Shown in pieces: positions 10,896 through 22,622 of a DNA stretch of 64,000 bases. The notes under the pieces were generated by a model. The model was not told where the DNA came from. It saw nothing but the letters and a program-made list of their open reading frames with translations, and made no database searches. Made by a program: the position numbers and the translations under genes. The stretch is taken from positions 13,257,460 through 13,321,459 of the forward strand of contig OY986964.1 in NCBI GenBank assembly GCA_963920575.1, given 5' to 3'. Each line of letters begins with the position of its first letter. Positions within the stretch are counted from its first letter, which is position 1. The DNA comes from Narthecium ossifragum. Its lineage: Eukaryota; Streptophyta; Magnoliopsida; Dioscoreales; Nartheciaceae.

Positions 10896-12702
10896 GAACA
10901 CGACCTTCTTCTTTGAATCTTTTTGAAATCCGCCGTCCCTGAGCTCAGTTCTATCTGGATTTGGAAGAGATTGAGGGTGATCATCGGCTTGGCAGTAGGG
11001 ATTGAAGTTGCGCTAGTCTAGGTAAGGATCCTACCTTCTTGCTTTCCGGTTTGTTAGGTTTTGAGTTTGTCTGTGTTTGATTTGAGTTAATCTTGCTACA
11101 TGTTCCGTTGGTTTTTGACATATGTACTGGTTTTGGACTCGTGGTCTTTCGTACTACCAAATCCCAAGGTTTTGTGGGATTTGGTAGAGTTTTCTGACGG
11201 TATTTCTCGCCGTCTGCTTGCCGGAGAACCCAACAGGATCGATCCTTGCTAAGGATCGATCACTCTTGGTGCATCATGCTTGGCCCAAGAAGGATTGATC
11301 ATCTGGTGAGGATGATCAATCACTTCGCCTTGGCTTGCTTGGGTGAGATCTCTGTCGCGAGGATAATCGATCATCCCCATTGGACATGATCGATCCTTTG
11401 GGTGACAGGGAAGTGTTTTCACTGGTTTTTGCTCGCGGGGCTTTGCGTATGCGGGTTTTCTTTACCGCTTTATAAACTAGTACATATACTTGATGATAGC
11501 CCCACAGTGAGGGGTAGTGGTGAACCGGGAGAGTGATGACTCCCGAGATGTGTAGATAGCATGTTGTACTGTTTGTCTTATTTGCCGGGGTTATTTCCCG
11601 TAACATGCTGTCTTTTGGCGAACTGGTTGCAGTTGGTGGGGTTACCACTGTAGCAGTTCCTTGGCCTGTATTTATTGTCCACCACCCCGGGCCTGCAGGG
11701 TGCCGAGCCCAGACCTTGTTTACTTAACCGTCACATAAGTTGCATGCTTATCTGCTTTCATGCGTATGTGCATAGCATGCATCTGGCTGTGCATTAGTTG
11801 CATAAGGTTAGGGCGAGGGTGATCTGTGGGTCGCTGTCCTGAGGCTTTGAAGCTTGGATTTAGCCCTAGGACCGGGGTTGGGTAGCTTGGTCCAGGTTTT
11901 AATGGTGGTGTTCAGTCGATTTCGATGATAAGCCTAGATGACTCGAACACCTGTTAATTGATGATTTTAGAGGTCGTGTCGGCCTTGAGTTGGGTTCTGA
12001 GGTGTAGCCGGTGTCCAGTTGTGACGATTCTTGAGTAGAGGGTGTGCCTACTCAGCGGTGCAATTTCCTACCAGCAGTGCCGGTTTCCTTCTTGTGAGTC
12101 AGTAATGTTGGTTTCCTGCTTACTGAGCGTGACCCGTCATGTGACCAGTTCTGCTGGAAGATCATGACCGTGGACCTCAGGGACGCGCTGTGGGGTTATG
12201 AGGCCCCTGTGTACACCCAGGCCTTGTTTGAGGGCGACACTATTGTGTTTCCCTCTTCCTTTCTGTGTGTCGTAGTGTAGCTTCCCTGTTGAGCTTAGTT
12301 GCTCTTTCCTACCCGGGCTGCGTTTTGCAGGTGCAGGCGTTAGCTCCTCTTCGGTGGCCCCTAGCGGGCAGTTGGTCGGCGGTGCGGCGGCGCCTGGCGG
12401 AGTTTGAGGAGTGGTGATCTCCCCTTTCAGCTTCTGTTCACTTGTATAGTTAGCCTCCTATGGGAGTGTATAAATGTTTGTACATGATTTCCCCTCTTCG
12501 ATGTTTTGTAGAATGGCTTTTCAGATTTGTAATCTTCTGTTTGAGGTTTCTGTAAATTATAGAATTGTTAATTGAGAGTGTTGGTTGAATTGCTTAGGGA
12601 GACCAATAGGTTAGAGGGAACCTTCACCAAATTTTTCTGCAGTTTGTTAGGTTCTGGTTTGCGTCTCGATCCGGTTGGGCTTTCACGGGTCGGGGCGCGA
12701 CA

Positions 12703-12968
12703 GCGTGTTTTAAACCTTGAGGTAGCGGCTTTAGGTTCAGCTTGGGCGGCTCTACTACTGATGGCGTTGGTGGCTGTCCTCTTTCTGGCAATTCTTCAAA
12801 CCTTGGATGCCATGGACCTGCAAAAGGACTTCTAAGTTAGTGCATATACCATCAACATCGGCATTTTTATCTAAATCAAACTTAAGGGATTCAATTTTAG
12901 CTGCAGCAAACTCTTCTTCAGTGAGAGAGTTAATGCGGTAAGTTTGCTGGCATTCATCATCCTCAACA
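12703..12968 (-). pseudogene. Athila protease-RT linker, continuation
   Basis: This is the part of the minus-strand Athila reading frame displaced by the palindromic insertion. It matches the plus-strand copy at about 62350-62620 almost base for base (for example the stretch encoding EEFVVAEIESLEFDLN). The match ends abruptly at about 12968, so the protease and gag of this element are lost. Confidence 0.8.
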
Positions 12969-13189
12969 GAAGCCTTTGGGGGGTTTTATTTATTTTTTTG
13001 CTTGCCTTCATTCATAAGTATGGGAGCCTTTATATAGGCAAACTACAAGAGATCTAACTGGAGTAGAACTCCGACTTAATGACTTCCTACTCAAAAACTA
13101 ATCTAATGAAGAAAGTATAGTATTAGTCCTACTACAATGCAAACTACTGAATTAGGAAAGCAAATTAGGAAACTAAATTAAGAGGCCAC
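12969..13189. other. Unclassified AT-rich segment
   Basis: It starts at the truncation point of the Athila element with a T-rich tract and includes CCTTTATATAGGC near 13030. I could not assign it to any LTR or gene; there is no significant open frame. Confidence 0.4.
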
Positions 13190-13604
13190 ACGGTCACGAG
13201 TGGGGGAGAAGGGGAGAGATCGCGCATGGGCACCAGGGAGAATAGAAGGGAGAGAGATAAAGAAGGGGTTTAGCCACTTAAGTGGCTAAGCCGGTCTAGC
13301 TGAGTCAGTTTAATCAGACTGAGTCCGATTTGACCCAAATTGTGATATCTCGTCGCAATCTCACTCGGATCTGTCGATCTCGAACGCTCCTACTAGATCT
13401 ATTCAATCCAATACATCATTAAAGGTTGTGTGTGCACTACACGAGTGTGAACTCGACCGACAAGGTACAATTTTACCAAATTAGCCTTGGGGTCCAAAGA
13501 CAACAATACGATCACTCGATCACACCCGACGCGAAACAAAACCAACCGAACCCACGGATCTGACCCACGCGGTCGAGCTTGGTATAGAGGTACGGGTCCT
13601 CACA
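13190..13604 (-). mobile_element. Chromovirus LTR fragment, U3 end
   Basis: It ends GGTACGGGTCCTCACA like the complete LTR at 54415-57407 and shares AATTTTACCAAATT and a GCGGTCGAGC-type block near that end. Only the U3-terminal few hundred bases remain. A perfect 20-bp palindrome, TTAGCCACTTAAGTGGCTAA, lies at 13270-13289. Confidence 0.65.
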
Positions 13605-15101
13605 TCCCCCGTGCCACGACCGTGCCATGCCCTCATGTCGCGTCCTTCCTCCGAGTCGATTCCCCTCATGTCGCGCCAACTTCCAACTTCCTCGCGTCGA
13701 CTCGAGCCGATCACCTCAGCTCCTCTTCCAGAGGTCTTGGGCTCGCATCCGGGACTTCCATTCCACCATCATTGCGAAGGAGAACAGTAAGTCCCAGGGA
13801 ACCCTCACACCAACGTTCCACCCACAACGACCTGACAGGAGAGCCTAGAAGGCTTACAAGCAAAACGGTTGTAACAAATAGACTGGTCGGTGTATTGTCC
13901 CGACCTAACAATTAGGTGAACATTTTATTTTGTTAATTTTATTATCTATTTTAGGTTTGGATCACAAAACCCGATGAGGTTTAATAGTTAGCTAGGTTTA
14001 ATCATGTGTATCCAAACTTAGTGTTAGCCATAAATATAACCATGTCCTAAAGTCATTTGCGCGATTACCAAGATCAATGGCAATTTGATAAATATTGTCA
14101 ATCGGCCAATAAATACTTTAGTTTTGACACAGCTGAAGTAATTTGGCCATAACATTTACATCGAGTATCCAAATTGGGTGATTCTTGAACCATTGGAAAG
14201 AGGATGAAAAGATGTACAACTTTACTGTTGACAAAATCTTCATATTCCGTCGTTTATTATGTCAAACTAGCAGTCAAAATGCTTAGTGGTAAAATAGTAA
14301 ATAATGACCGAATTTGAAATGCCATCGTCCAAACAATAGTCGATGATGGCCGATGTCGACCAAATTTCCATCGCCCAAATTGTCAATCGACCATATTTGG
14401 TTGATTATTTTATTAGCCATCGATGTGTTTTGACTATTTTGGCGATACCTTTCTCATACGATGTCCAAATGAGTGGATTCCTGAACCATTAGAAAAAGGA
14501 CGAAAAGATCTACAACTTTCATGTTGACTAGATCTTCAAATTGCATCGTTTAGTATGCCAAACTGGTAGTCGAAGTGCCCAGTGGCAAAATAGTAAATAA
14601 TGGCCGAGCATCTAAATGTCATCGTCCAAAATGGTTGATGTTATCGTCCAAATTCCCATCAGCCAAAATCCCATCATCTTTATTTAGCTAATCGGCCATA
14701 TTAGCAATTAGTATAGTCTGATTGTTTCAGTCAGAGCTTTCTCATCCGATGTCAAAATTAGACGTTTATGGTACAGTTAGAAAGATAATTTGAAGAGCTA
14801 CAACTTTCATGTTCAGAGTGTTTTCAGATTCCAAGTTTATCATCGGCCAAATTACAGTGGAAGATAGGAGATGTTATTTAGTGGCAATTTCAATCAGCTA
14901 TGAAGCAGTTCTGGTGGTTTCCACTTTCAAAGCAACAATAGCAGTATAGTGGGTGGTTTGGGTGGTTTCAAGGTGGTTACCAGAAGCTCTATAAAAGACC
15001 AAGAGGATGAAGAAAAATCTCTCCCGAAATCAAGAGCAAAAGCCACTTTATTTATCTTTTAGCATCTATCAATAAACTTAGATCTATTTTCAATGTAGTC
15101 T
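13605..15101. other. Unclassified repeat-like region with three diverged repeats
   Basis: No coding potential was recognised. Three diverged copies of a block with about a 300-bp period start near 14107, 14415 and 14710. They share CGATGTCCAAAT, GAACCATT, ACAACTTTCATGTTGAC and AAATAGTAAATAATG-type pieces. A TATA-like ATAAAAGACC lies near 14992, so this may be the promoter side of an unrecognised LTR. The Mutator-like element has inserted into it at 15111. Confidence 0.45.
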
Positions 15102-15110
15102 TTTAAATAT

Positions 15111-16274
15111 GGGTTAATAACAGTTTGCTCCTCTCTAGTTTGAAAATATGTCAATTTATCCCCTATATTTTAAAACGTGACAAAACGCACCCTCAATTTA
15201 TCAATGTGGTCGTTTTGGACCCCAACCGTCTAACTCCGTTAGTCGGGCTGACGGCAAACCTGTTAAATAGGTCACGTACATCACACGTGACCTGGTTTCA
15301 CCGGTTTTACTCGTCTCCAACGTGGCCACCGATCTCACTGCCATCTACTCCGGTGACCACCCCCATCTCCGGCCATCTCCAAGACCTTCTCCAACTCTCA
15401 TCTCTTCCCATCTCCATCTTCTCCATCCTCCATCCTCCATCCTCCATCCTCCATTCTCCTCCACAACCCCACCTCACTTTCCACCATCGCAAGCCACCTC
15501 CCGTCACCGTCCCGGCAAAGCTCCAACTCCGACACACCCCATCATCCCACTCCCACCTTCCCTGGTGAAGATGCGCGGCCAACCACAGCCTCTCCACTCC
15601 ACCGACGCGCAACCACCCGCTGCTCCTCCACTCCGCCCCTTCGTCGGGGCCTCCCAGCGTCCCGAGCAGGCCACAAACTCTCAACACCACCTCCATAACT
15701 TCTCGTTCCTAATCCTCACGAAATGGGGCGGCCAACGCCTCCTCTGCTGCACCGGCGTCAACCACAACGGCGATGTCATCGGGCGAAGCTCATGGCGCAC
15801 CTCTGTGAGGCGGCGGACCGGATGGAGCTCCCTAGGGATCGGGAAGAGTTTGCGCGGCCTCTGGAGCCGGTGGATCCGGGGCTGTCGTGGACTCTGAGGG
15901 CTACGCGGGCAACGAGGTCACCGGAGCAGAGGACGAGCCCTTCTCCGCCACCGGCCGCGTCGACAGTGACGTCACCCCCTCTTCCTCTCTCTCACATTTT
16001 CTGCCTGGTCAAACCGGTCAAAATCGACAGTGACGGAGAGTCACGTCACCCCCTCTTCATCTCTCTCCCATTTTCTCCCAAACTGGTCAAACCGGTCAAA
16101 ATCTATCAAACGGACTTATTTAACCGGTTTATCGTCAGGCCACTAACGGAGTTAGACGGTTAGGGTTTAAAACGACCACATTGATAAATTTAAGGTGTAT
16201 TTTGTCACGTTTTAAAATATAGGGGGTAAATTGACATATTGTCAAACTAGAGGGGAGTAAACTGTTATTAACCC
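15111..16274. mobile_element. Non-autonomous Mutator-like element
   Basis: The 1164-bp element starts GGGTTAATAACAG and ends CTGTTATTAACCC. Terminal inverted repeats are similar for about 130-170 bp (to about 15280 and from about 16105). Identical 9-bp flanks, TTTAAATAT at 15102-15110 and 16275-16283, are the target duplication; long TIRs with a 9-bp duplication are the Mutator signature. The interior is GC-rich with a CTCCATC microsatellite (about 15420-15460) and a direct duplication near 15965-16105 (GTCACCCCCTCTTC). No transposase is seen. The interior may be captured host sequence, but no family was recognised. Confidence 0.87.
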
Positions 16275-16283
16275 TTTAAATAT

Positions 16284-18167
16284 TAGCAATGAAGTCTTTT
16301 TCTTTCCTTTAAATTCCTGCAACAAGTTTTTCATTTTTAGGAGTAAATCTATCACTCATAGGAGTAATTCAACCATAGTTTATCATCTTCAATTTTCCTC
16401 TATTTTATGTATTTTATTTCTTTCCTCATCCAATCTCAACAGCTTCGACACCTCTGTTCGAACATAGTTCGAAAGAGTTGAACTATACCACAATCATCCT
16501 GATTCTTGAGTGTTATGCTATTTTGACCTTTTTACATAATTACTGTTTTAACATTTGGGCTTTTTTTTACGACAGAATACTAAAGTGGTATCTAGTCCAA
16601 CCCTTTGTGTGTATATACACGCCCTTTGGCGGTACTTTGCGGCACTTAATTTTTTGTTAAGATCCGTACTAAGGACTGATTTTGTTTCCCAAATCTGAAA
16701 TCAATCAAAGATTTTGTTTCCCAAATCTGAAATCAATTAAATTTGAGTCCTAGTGTGTGTATAGCTTATCCCAGGCTAAGCTGGGATAACTTTACATAAG
16801 AAGTATTCCTTCAATCCAATGGTAGAGAACATCCGGCGCGTAACTGAAAAACGTGAGTATATATATGACGGGCGTGGGTAGTAACAGGTAATAAGTTATT
16901 ATAAGAGACGTCGGAAAGGGAACAGAGCTACATCCGACGGTAGGGGTTTGAGAAATGAAAATCGTGGATATAAATGAAGAACAAATGTTGACAAACAGAC
17001 CACGCTAGTAAGTTATAAGGGTGATCATAGGACCAGACCGGGCCAGCCTGCGCCATTGTCGCCGATATTTTCATCTCGGAGCTGGGTCGAGACTAGTTTA
17101 CTACAGGCCGGCCAGGCTGAGGTTGGGCTCAGTTTGGAGAGTTATACCCGCATCGTTTACAATCGGGTTCGGGCCAGAGAAGGCTCCAATCACATACTCT
17201 AAAAGGTAGGTTCAAAAATTTGATTTTAAAATCGTTTTCGGTCCCAGCTAAAACCCTATATATTAAAAACTAGAAAACTTTTGAACACGTGAATAAATAA
17301 AAGATGTTGGAAGATTCACATGGAAATCAAGTTTATAAGTTTCTCAGGCCCTACAAGCGCATCCGTTAAATTAGATTGGGCAGTGGCAAAGAAACTAAGA
17401 AAAAGCAATGATTCACATGCAAATCAAATATATAGGCTTGGCAAGGTAAACCGGCTTACTGATGCCTTTGGGGTTTTTTTCCCCCTATTATTTGCCGGCG
17501 TCGATTTGGCTTTTTATTTTTCACCTCATGAAGATTACTTATTACAAACTGCAGCAATAAGGCTCATCGAAGAAGAATAGTTTAAGGTTAGACATATAAC
17601 TTGAATACACACGTAAATGTACGTACCCAGGACGTTTGTTGAATCAATGGTCAAAACTGATGTCAGAACAATCCAACAGGTTGCTTTATGGATTCAATAT
17701 TGAATCAAAGTTCAAAACTAAAGAAGCATATCATGTTGAATGTTACAGAACATAAATCACAACTTTATGTTAGAACGGACTATGTGAATAAATACACTAA
17801 ATCATGACAGGGAACCAAAACAGGGACTGAAAGGCCAGACCCGATGTCAGCAACCTCTTTCTCTTTGGCAAAGGATCCCAGAGATTCAAAACACATGAAG
17901 AATCATGCTGTGAGAAGTTGGAAAAAGAAAAATCACAGAACCTCACTGAAACATTATCGAACTAAAATAACAGAATTGCAGCATAAAAGACTTATACTAC
18001 TCTCCTGCAATATAAAAAGAATGATGCTAACGATTACAACAACGAGGGGCCCATTTTGAATCAAGCCATTCTAAAAACAAATGCCATGTCACAAGGAAGC
18101 TATTTGGTTTATTAAATTGCCCTCCTGCAACACACCATTTTCATATTGCATTGTGTTATATTATCAA
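16284..18167. other. No recognisable gene
   Basis: The part up to about 16660 continues the sequence interrupted by the Mutator-like element. A 33-bp unit containing GTTTCCCAAATCTGAAATCA is tandemly duplicated at about 16680-16740. TTATCCCAG and CTGGGATAA face each other across 6 bp near 16768-16791. Short frames near 17021 and 17320 resemble nothing known. This is the best candidate for non-element background sequence, but only because nothing was recognised. Confidence 0.4.
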
Positions 18168-18177
18168 TTTGGCTGTA

Positions 18178-18520
18178 ATTGCGCTTGGCAAAGGGGCGAC
18201 GGCTCCAGCGGGTATTGGTGGAGTCTGACTCCAAGTTCGTAGTTCAGCTGGTTCTTGGGAGGATGCGGTGGAGTAATGCTTGTAAGGACATTTCGTTAGA
18301 AATTTGGTATTTGTTGGGTGAGTTTATGGGGGCTAGAGTGGTGTATATCCCGCGGGAGGCTAATGCCATAGCGGATGGCCTAGCTAGGCAGGCCAGGGGA
18401 CTACCTGTTGTGTCCTCTGGTACTATGGGTAGTGATTGATGGTTTAGGTCTCTGTACTTAGTTGGTATGTAGCTCAGTTTTCTGGGCATTAGCTTTGGCT
18501 CAACTGATCAAAAAAAATTT
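18178..18520 (+). mobile_element. 5'-truncated LINE: RNase H tail and 3' end
   Basis: The frame encodes VLVESDSKFVVQLV and VVYIPREANAIADGLARQAR, the plant L1-type RNase H (RVT_3-like) C-terminus, followed by a stop near 18439, a short 3' UTR and an A-run at 18510-18517. TTTGGCTGTA occurs on both sides (18168-18177 and 18521-18530) as a target duplication. This is a typical dead-on-arrival insertion by target-primed reverse transcription. Confidence 0.82.
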
Positions 18521-18550
18521 TTTGGCTGTATCAAATTGTTGCGGTCATAA

Positions 18551-18950
18551 GACTTATATATTTTGGAATGAATTGATTGAGCTTTATGTAACTGACTCTT
18601 GGATGACTCCTTTCGTGCTACAGCTGTCCGCCACTTACCCAGAACTGGCTCAGACAACTGCCATTTGCTAGTCCTGTCTCACCCAAAAGAATCTAGCAAG
18701 GGTCGGGTATGTTTCGCCTCAACAATTGTTGGCTATCTGACCCGGGTTTTGGTGCTCTCGTTGGTAGAGCATGGGCAAGGGGACGCCATGGGAACCTATA
18801 ATTTATCCTGCATATGAGGATGAAGGAGGTGAAAGATGGAGTTAAAGGCTGGAGTGGGCACGAAAATCAACACCTCTCGAATCAGCTGGCGCTCATGGGG
18901 AACGGGCTAGAAGACTTATATATCCGCTCATGGGGAACGGGCTAGAAGAC
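18551..18950 (+). pseudogene. LINE endonuclease/RT-linker fragment
   Basis: It matches the endonuclease end and following linker of the LINE at 54298-54414 and 57408-57560: LPRTGSD, then a region encoding NQLALMGNGLEDLYI. Frameshifts are present. It ends in a 25-bp duplication (18891-18915 and 18926-18950) at the edge of the chromovirus LTR. Confidence 0.75.
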
Positions 18951-21175
18951 CCGCGAAGGCCCAACCGGGCCGGGCGACGCGAACCGGAACCTAACTAAAT
19001 GCGGAATAATTTTGGCGAGGGTTCCCTCTAACTTATTGGTCTCCCTAAACATTTCACAAGTACCCATAATTAAGAATAATCAACAACCTCAAGAGATATA
19101 ATAAGATAAATGTAAATCCTTAAAAGGGTTAACATTCATATACATCACACTCCCGTAAGTGGCTATCGAACAAAAAAGGTAAATAGACGATCACCGCTCC
19201 TCAAGCACCGCTAGACGCCGCCGCGCCACCAAACACCTCCCCGGTAGGGGCCACTGAAGAAGAGCTAAGGCCTGCACCTGCAAAATGTAGCCCGGGTAGG
19301 AGTGAGCACTAAGCTCAGTAGGGTTCTACACTACGACACACAGAAAGGAGGGAACACAACAGTGTCGCTCCCAAGCTAGGCCCAGGTGTGCTACGAGGTC
19401 CCATAACCCCACCAGTGTCTCTAGGTATCCAACCATGGTCACCCTAACGAACTGGGCCCATCCCGGAAACACCTAGTACAGAAGGACGAAGACACTGCTG
19501 GGCAGGACAAGTCTCTGTCGGGCAGGCACACCCTCTGCCCAAGGATGAAACAACGACACTGGCTGCACCCTCAACACCTGGCTCGAGGTCGACATGACCT
19601 CTAAATCATCGATCAACATGTATTCAAGTCATCTAAGCCTATCATCAAGATTGACAGAATACTACCATCCAACCTGGACCATGCTACCCGTCACGGTCCT
19701 AGAGCTAAATCCGAGCTACTCGAAAGCCTCGGATCGGCGATCAACCCATCGCCCACACCCTATCCTTATGCATCTAATACGCAATCAAAATGCATGCTAT
19801 GATCATGCGCAGGTAAGAAGTAAGCATGCAGCAATATGATAAAATAACAATCAAGTTCAACTGGATTGCTGCAGCGATACCACCGACCGCTGCCAGCCAA
19901 TCCACAGCGGGTCCCGACATTATGACGGTACCGCGACCGTCAACCGCAAACCCTTGCAATGGGAAGCAACCCTGAAAACTCAGATGAACATAAATAATAT
20001 TATTTAATCATGAAGATCCTCTAATTAGAGCCTAAGCGACCTCGGCGATCCGACGTCCAAACAACTTTGGATTCGAGATCCAACTTAGACATACGTAGGA
20101 AAACATACTGGGATCAACATATCCAAAACCGGGAAACATCCGATGGCTCGATTACCGGAAAAACGCTAATCAAAACCGTTAACTTCACTAATTACCTTTA
20201 ATTGCTGCAACGCAACCCATCCTAAGTAAAATCATAACAATTCATAGGAAAATCAGAAAATTATGATGTTGGTTGCAACTGAGAATAGATCTAAAGATCT
20301 CAAACTCTCATGTTCATCATAAATCAAGATCATGCATGTACAAACCGAAACATACACCGTAAACAGGCTGTTCTTCAAGAACAGAGAAACCGAAAAATCC
20401 GAGTTTAAGCATGTTAAAATTCTACTAAAATCTCAATCAAATCATATGAAACTTAAAACAGTAATTAAGCTAATCAAGAAGCACACAACAATAGATCCAC
20501 CGACTAGATTAAGAGAAAAACCCATATTAACCCACGTAGGAAGAAACCTACCGAGCTAAGCAAACCTTGGCTGAATCCTCGTTATCTGAGCACCAAACCT
20601 GCTTCAAACCAAGCCAAAGATCTTCCTCTCGCTGCCACGAATCCAACGAGCCCTCAAGCACTCAAAATGATGGCAGGAGGAGGGAGAACAGAGGGGAAGA
20701 AGGTGGCTGCCGGAAACAGGGGAAACAGAACCACGGGAAAGAAGAAGAAGAAAGAAGAAGAAGGAGGAACCGGGGAAGAGAGGAGGAAGGAGGAAGGGGA
20801 TAAGGGAGAGGAGAGAAGAAAGATCTTCTCACCTCTGACAGCGGAGAGCGATGGCCAACGCCGACCGTCCACTCAGAAACCCACCGCCTCAACTTTCTGG
20901 CACAAGAAGATCGATCTCCTTGGCAAGGGAAGATCGATCTCTTTCACCCAAAAAGTCAAACTTGAGCTAAAACACAAGCCCAAGCTCAGATCTTCTGATC
21001 CCGGGTCCACCTAACCATTTTAATCAAACACTAACACAAACACGATCAGTGTGTGTACACGCGGGTGTGAAACAAACCGACAAGGCGTAATTTACCAAAT
21101 TGCCCTAGCGGTCCACAACGAGCCACTGGCCCTACCCAAGCGGTCTATCCAGGAGTAGAGGGACAGGTCCTCACA
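18951..21175 (-). mobile_element. Element X 3' LTR, 5' edge trimmed
   Basis: It begins within the LTR at CCGCGAAGGCCC, lacking the terminal TGTCGCGCCCC, and ends GGACAGGTCCTCACA. The junction has GAC microhomology with the LINE. One GATCGATC pair lies at 20907-20942 and a purine-rich GAAGAA tract at about 20740-20820. Confidence 0.82.
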
Positions 21176-21468
21176 TCCTAATACCCTTAAAGGAAATCTC
21201 GTCCCGAGATTCGATAAAGGTAGGGCTCGAAAACAGAAAAACAGCTACACTAGAAGACATGACAAGAGGTACCTCGAGAAGGAAACAAGTGCGGATACTC
21301 CTGTCGCATGCACGCCTCGCGCTCCCAGGTCATCTCCTCGACACGTCTGTGTCTCCACAGTACCTTAACCAAGGGAATCGTCTTGCCCCGCAAGACCTGA
21401 TCCCTCCGGTCAAGTACCTAAACTGGCTGCTGAACGAACATCGTGTCTGCCTCAAGCTCGATGTCATC
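21176..21468 (-). pseudogene. Element X PPT and chromodomain end of Pol
   Basis: Reading right to left, the pol C-terminus gives ELEADTMFVQQPV, a stop, VLDRRDQVLRGKTIPLVKVL and VEEMTWEREACMRQEYPHLF, the chromodomain-type tail that tethers chromovirus integrases to chromatin. The purine-rich PPT TTTAAGGGTATTAGGA abuts the LTR. The domain is cut by the solo LTR at 21469 and resumes at 23845. Confidence 0.8.
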
Positions 21469-21753
21469 TGTGAGGACCCGTTCCTCTGACCTAGCTTGAC
21501 CACGTGAATCGAGGGCCATTTTCTGTTGATTTGGTTTCGCGTCAGGTGTGATCAGGTTGATCGTATTGCTCTTGTGACCCCAGGGGCAATTTGGTAAATT
21601 AAACCTGGTGGTCGATTTGACACCCGCGTAACGCACACACGGCCTTGGATCGATGTATGTGATTGATTAAGACCTTAAGGGTGCCTTCGATTAGAAGATC
21701 GGAGCTCGATCGGAAAAGATAGAATCGGACGGCCGAGATCAGATCCTGATCTC

Positions 21754-21761
21754 TATAAATA
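21754..21761 (+). promoter_or_regulatory. TATA box of solo LTR 21469-23844
   Basis: TATAAATA precedes a pyrimidine-rich CTTCTCTCTCTTTCC stretch where transcription could start, about 290 bp into the LTR. Confidence 0.6.
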
Positions 21762-22239
21762 CCCTGACTTCTCTCTCTTTCCTTTTTCTTTCTTTCCCCT
21801 CCTGTCGTTGTCTCTCTCTCTCTCTCCTATCGGCTGAGCTAGGGCTTGGAGTCGCGATCTTCGAAGAGCGGATCTTGGCCATCGAGCTTGGGGAATACGT
21901 GGAGGAGCTGCCTTACTTGATCATGTAGGTGTTTCTACCCCGATTGTGTGATTGGGTTCTCCTAGGATAGGTTTATGCATGCTTGCTTAGAGTATCTCTA
22001 CCATTTGGTTTTCGTATTTTGTCGGACGATTCTCGTATTATAGCCGGTTTGTCGGTTTTTGGCCGTTTGGACCTATATTTGAGATTTAACCCTCAAAACC
22101 TTGTTTCCTTTGTATCAATAGCTTCCCCATCATTTATTACGCGTGCCTGTAAAGTTTCATCGATTTTCGATAAGCTTTGATAGATCAAATCCAAGAAATT
22201 GGATTTCTGGCACTGTTCGTAGGAACTGTGCACTAGGCT

Positions 22240-22622
22240 TGACGGTCGACCGTCGGATCAACCGTCAGGTGTTGGCACGCTTGATTTTGGTCTCACGGTC
22301 GACCGTCGCATCGACCATGGCCTCATGGTTGACCGTCAGATCGACCGTTGCATCGACCGTGAGGCTCTGTCTCGTTTTGGGTCTCCCAGTGTCGATGTTC
22401 CGATCGACCGCGGGTCCTTACCCTATTTCCCACTTGACCTCACGGTCGACCGTCGCATCGATCGTGAGGCTCTGTTTTGCTTTTTGGCTTCCCAGGGTCA
22501 ATGTCCCGATCGACCCTGGCCCTTAAGCTTTTCCCACGTTTTGGTCTCACGGTCGACGGTCGGATCGACTGTCGCATCGACCTTGACCTCACGATCGACT
22601 GTTGGATCGACCGTCGCATCGA
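22240..22622. repeat. GGTCGACC array in solo LTR
   Basis: At least a dozen GGTCGACCGTCGCATCGACC-like units fill about 380 bp. Here the array lies about 480 bp downstream of the TATA box, inside the putative leader intron. Confidence 0.85.

Larger units (their letters stand above)
9001..12702. mobile_element. Palindromic insertion: two truncated chromovirus LTRs head-on
   Basis: The 3702-bp insert begins TGTCGCGCCCCGACC and ends with its reverse complement, GGTCGGGGCGCGACA. The left arm (9001 to about 10798) matches the right arm (about 10980-12702) in inverted orientation over their whole length; a single-copy spacer of about 180 bp separates them. Both outer ends are U5 ends; both U3 ends are missing. 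Flanks are GCGTC (8996-9000) and GCGTG (12703-12707), a 5-bp target duplication with one change. The Athila gag-pol linker is continuous across it. The arms share bases not found in other LTRs here, so they probably arose as one unit. Confidence 0.88.

Noticed and set aside
15322..16163. Pro/Ser/His-rich frames inside the Mutator-like element as a gene
   Set aside because: Overlapping frames of compositional origin; no domain recognised and no consistent frame.
17021..17580. Two short frames in the unannotated stretch as host genes
   Set aside because: 62 and 86 codons, no motif and no flanking gene structure.
20567..21014. Lys/Glu/Arg-rich frame and its Ser/Pro/Leu-rich mirror frames (also 42437-42803)
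   Set aside because: They are translations of the GAAGAA purine tract in the element X LTRs, present in both LTR copies.
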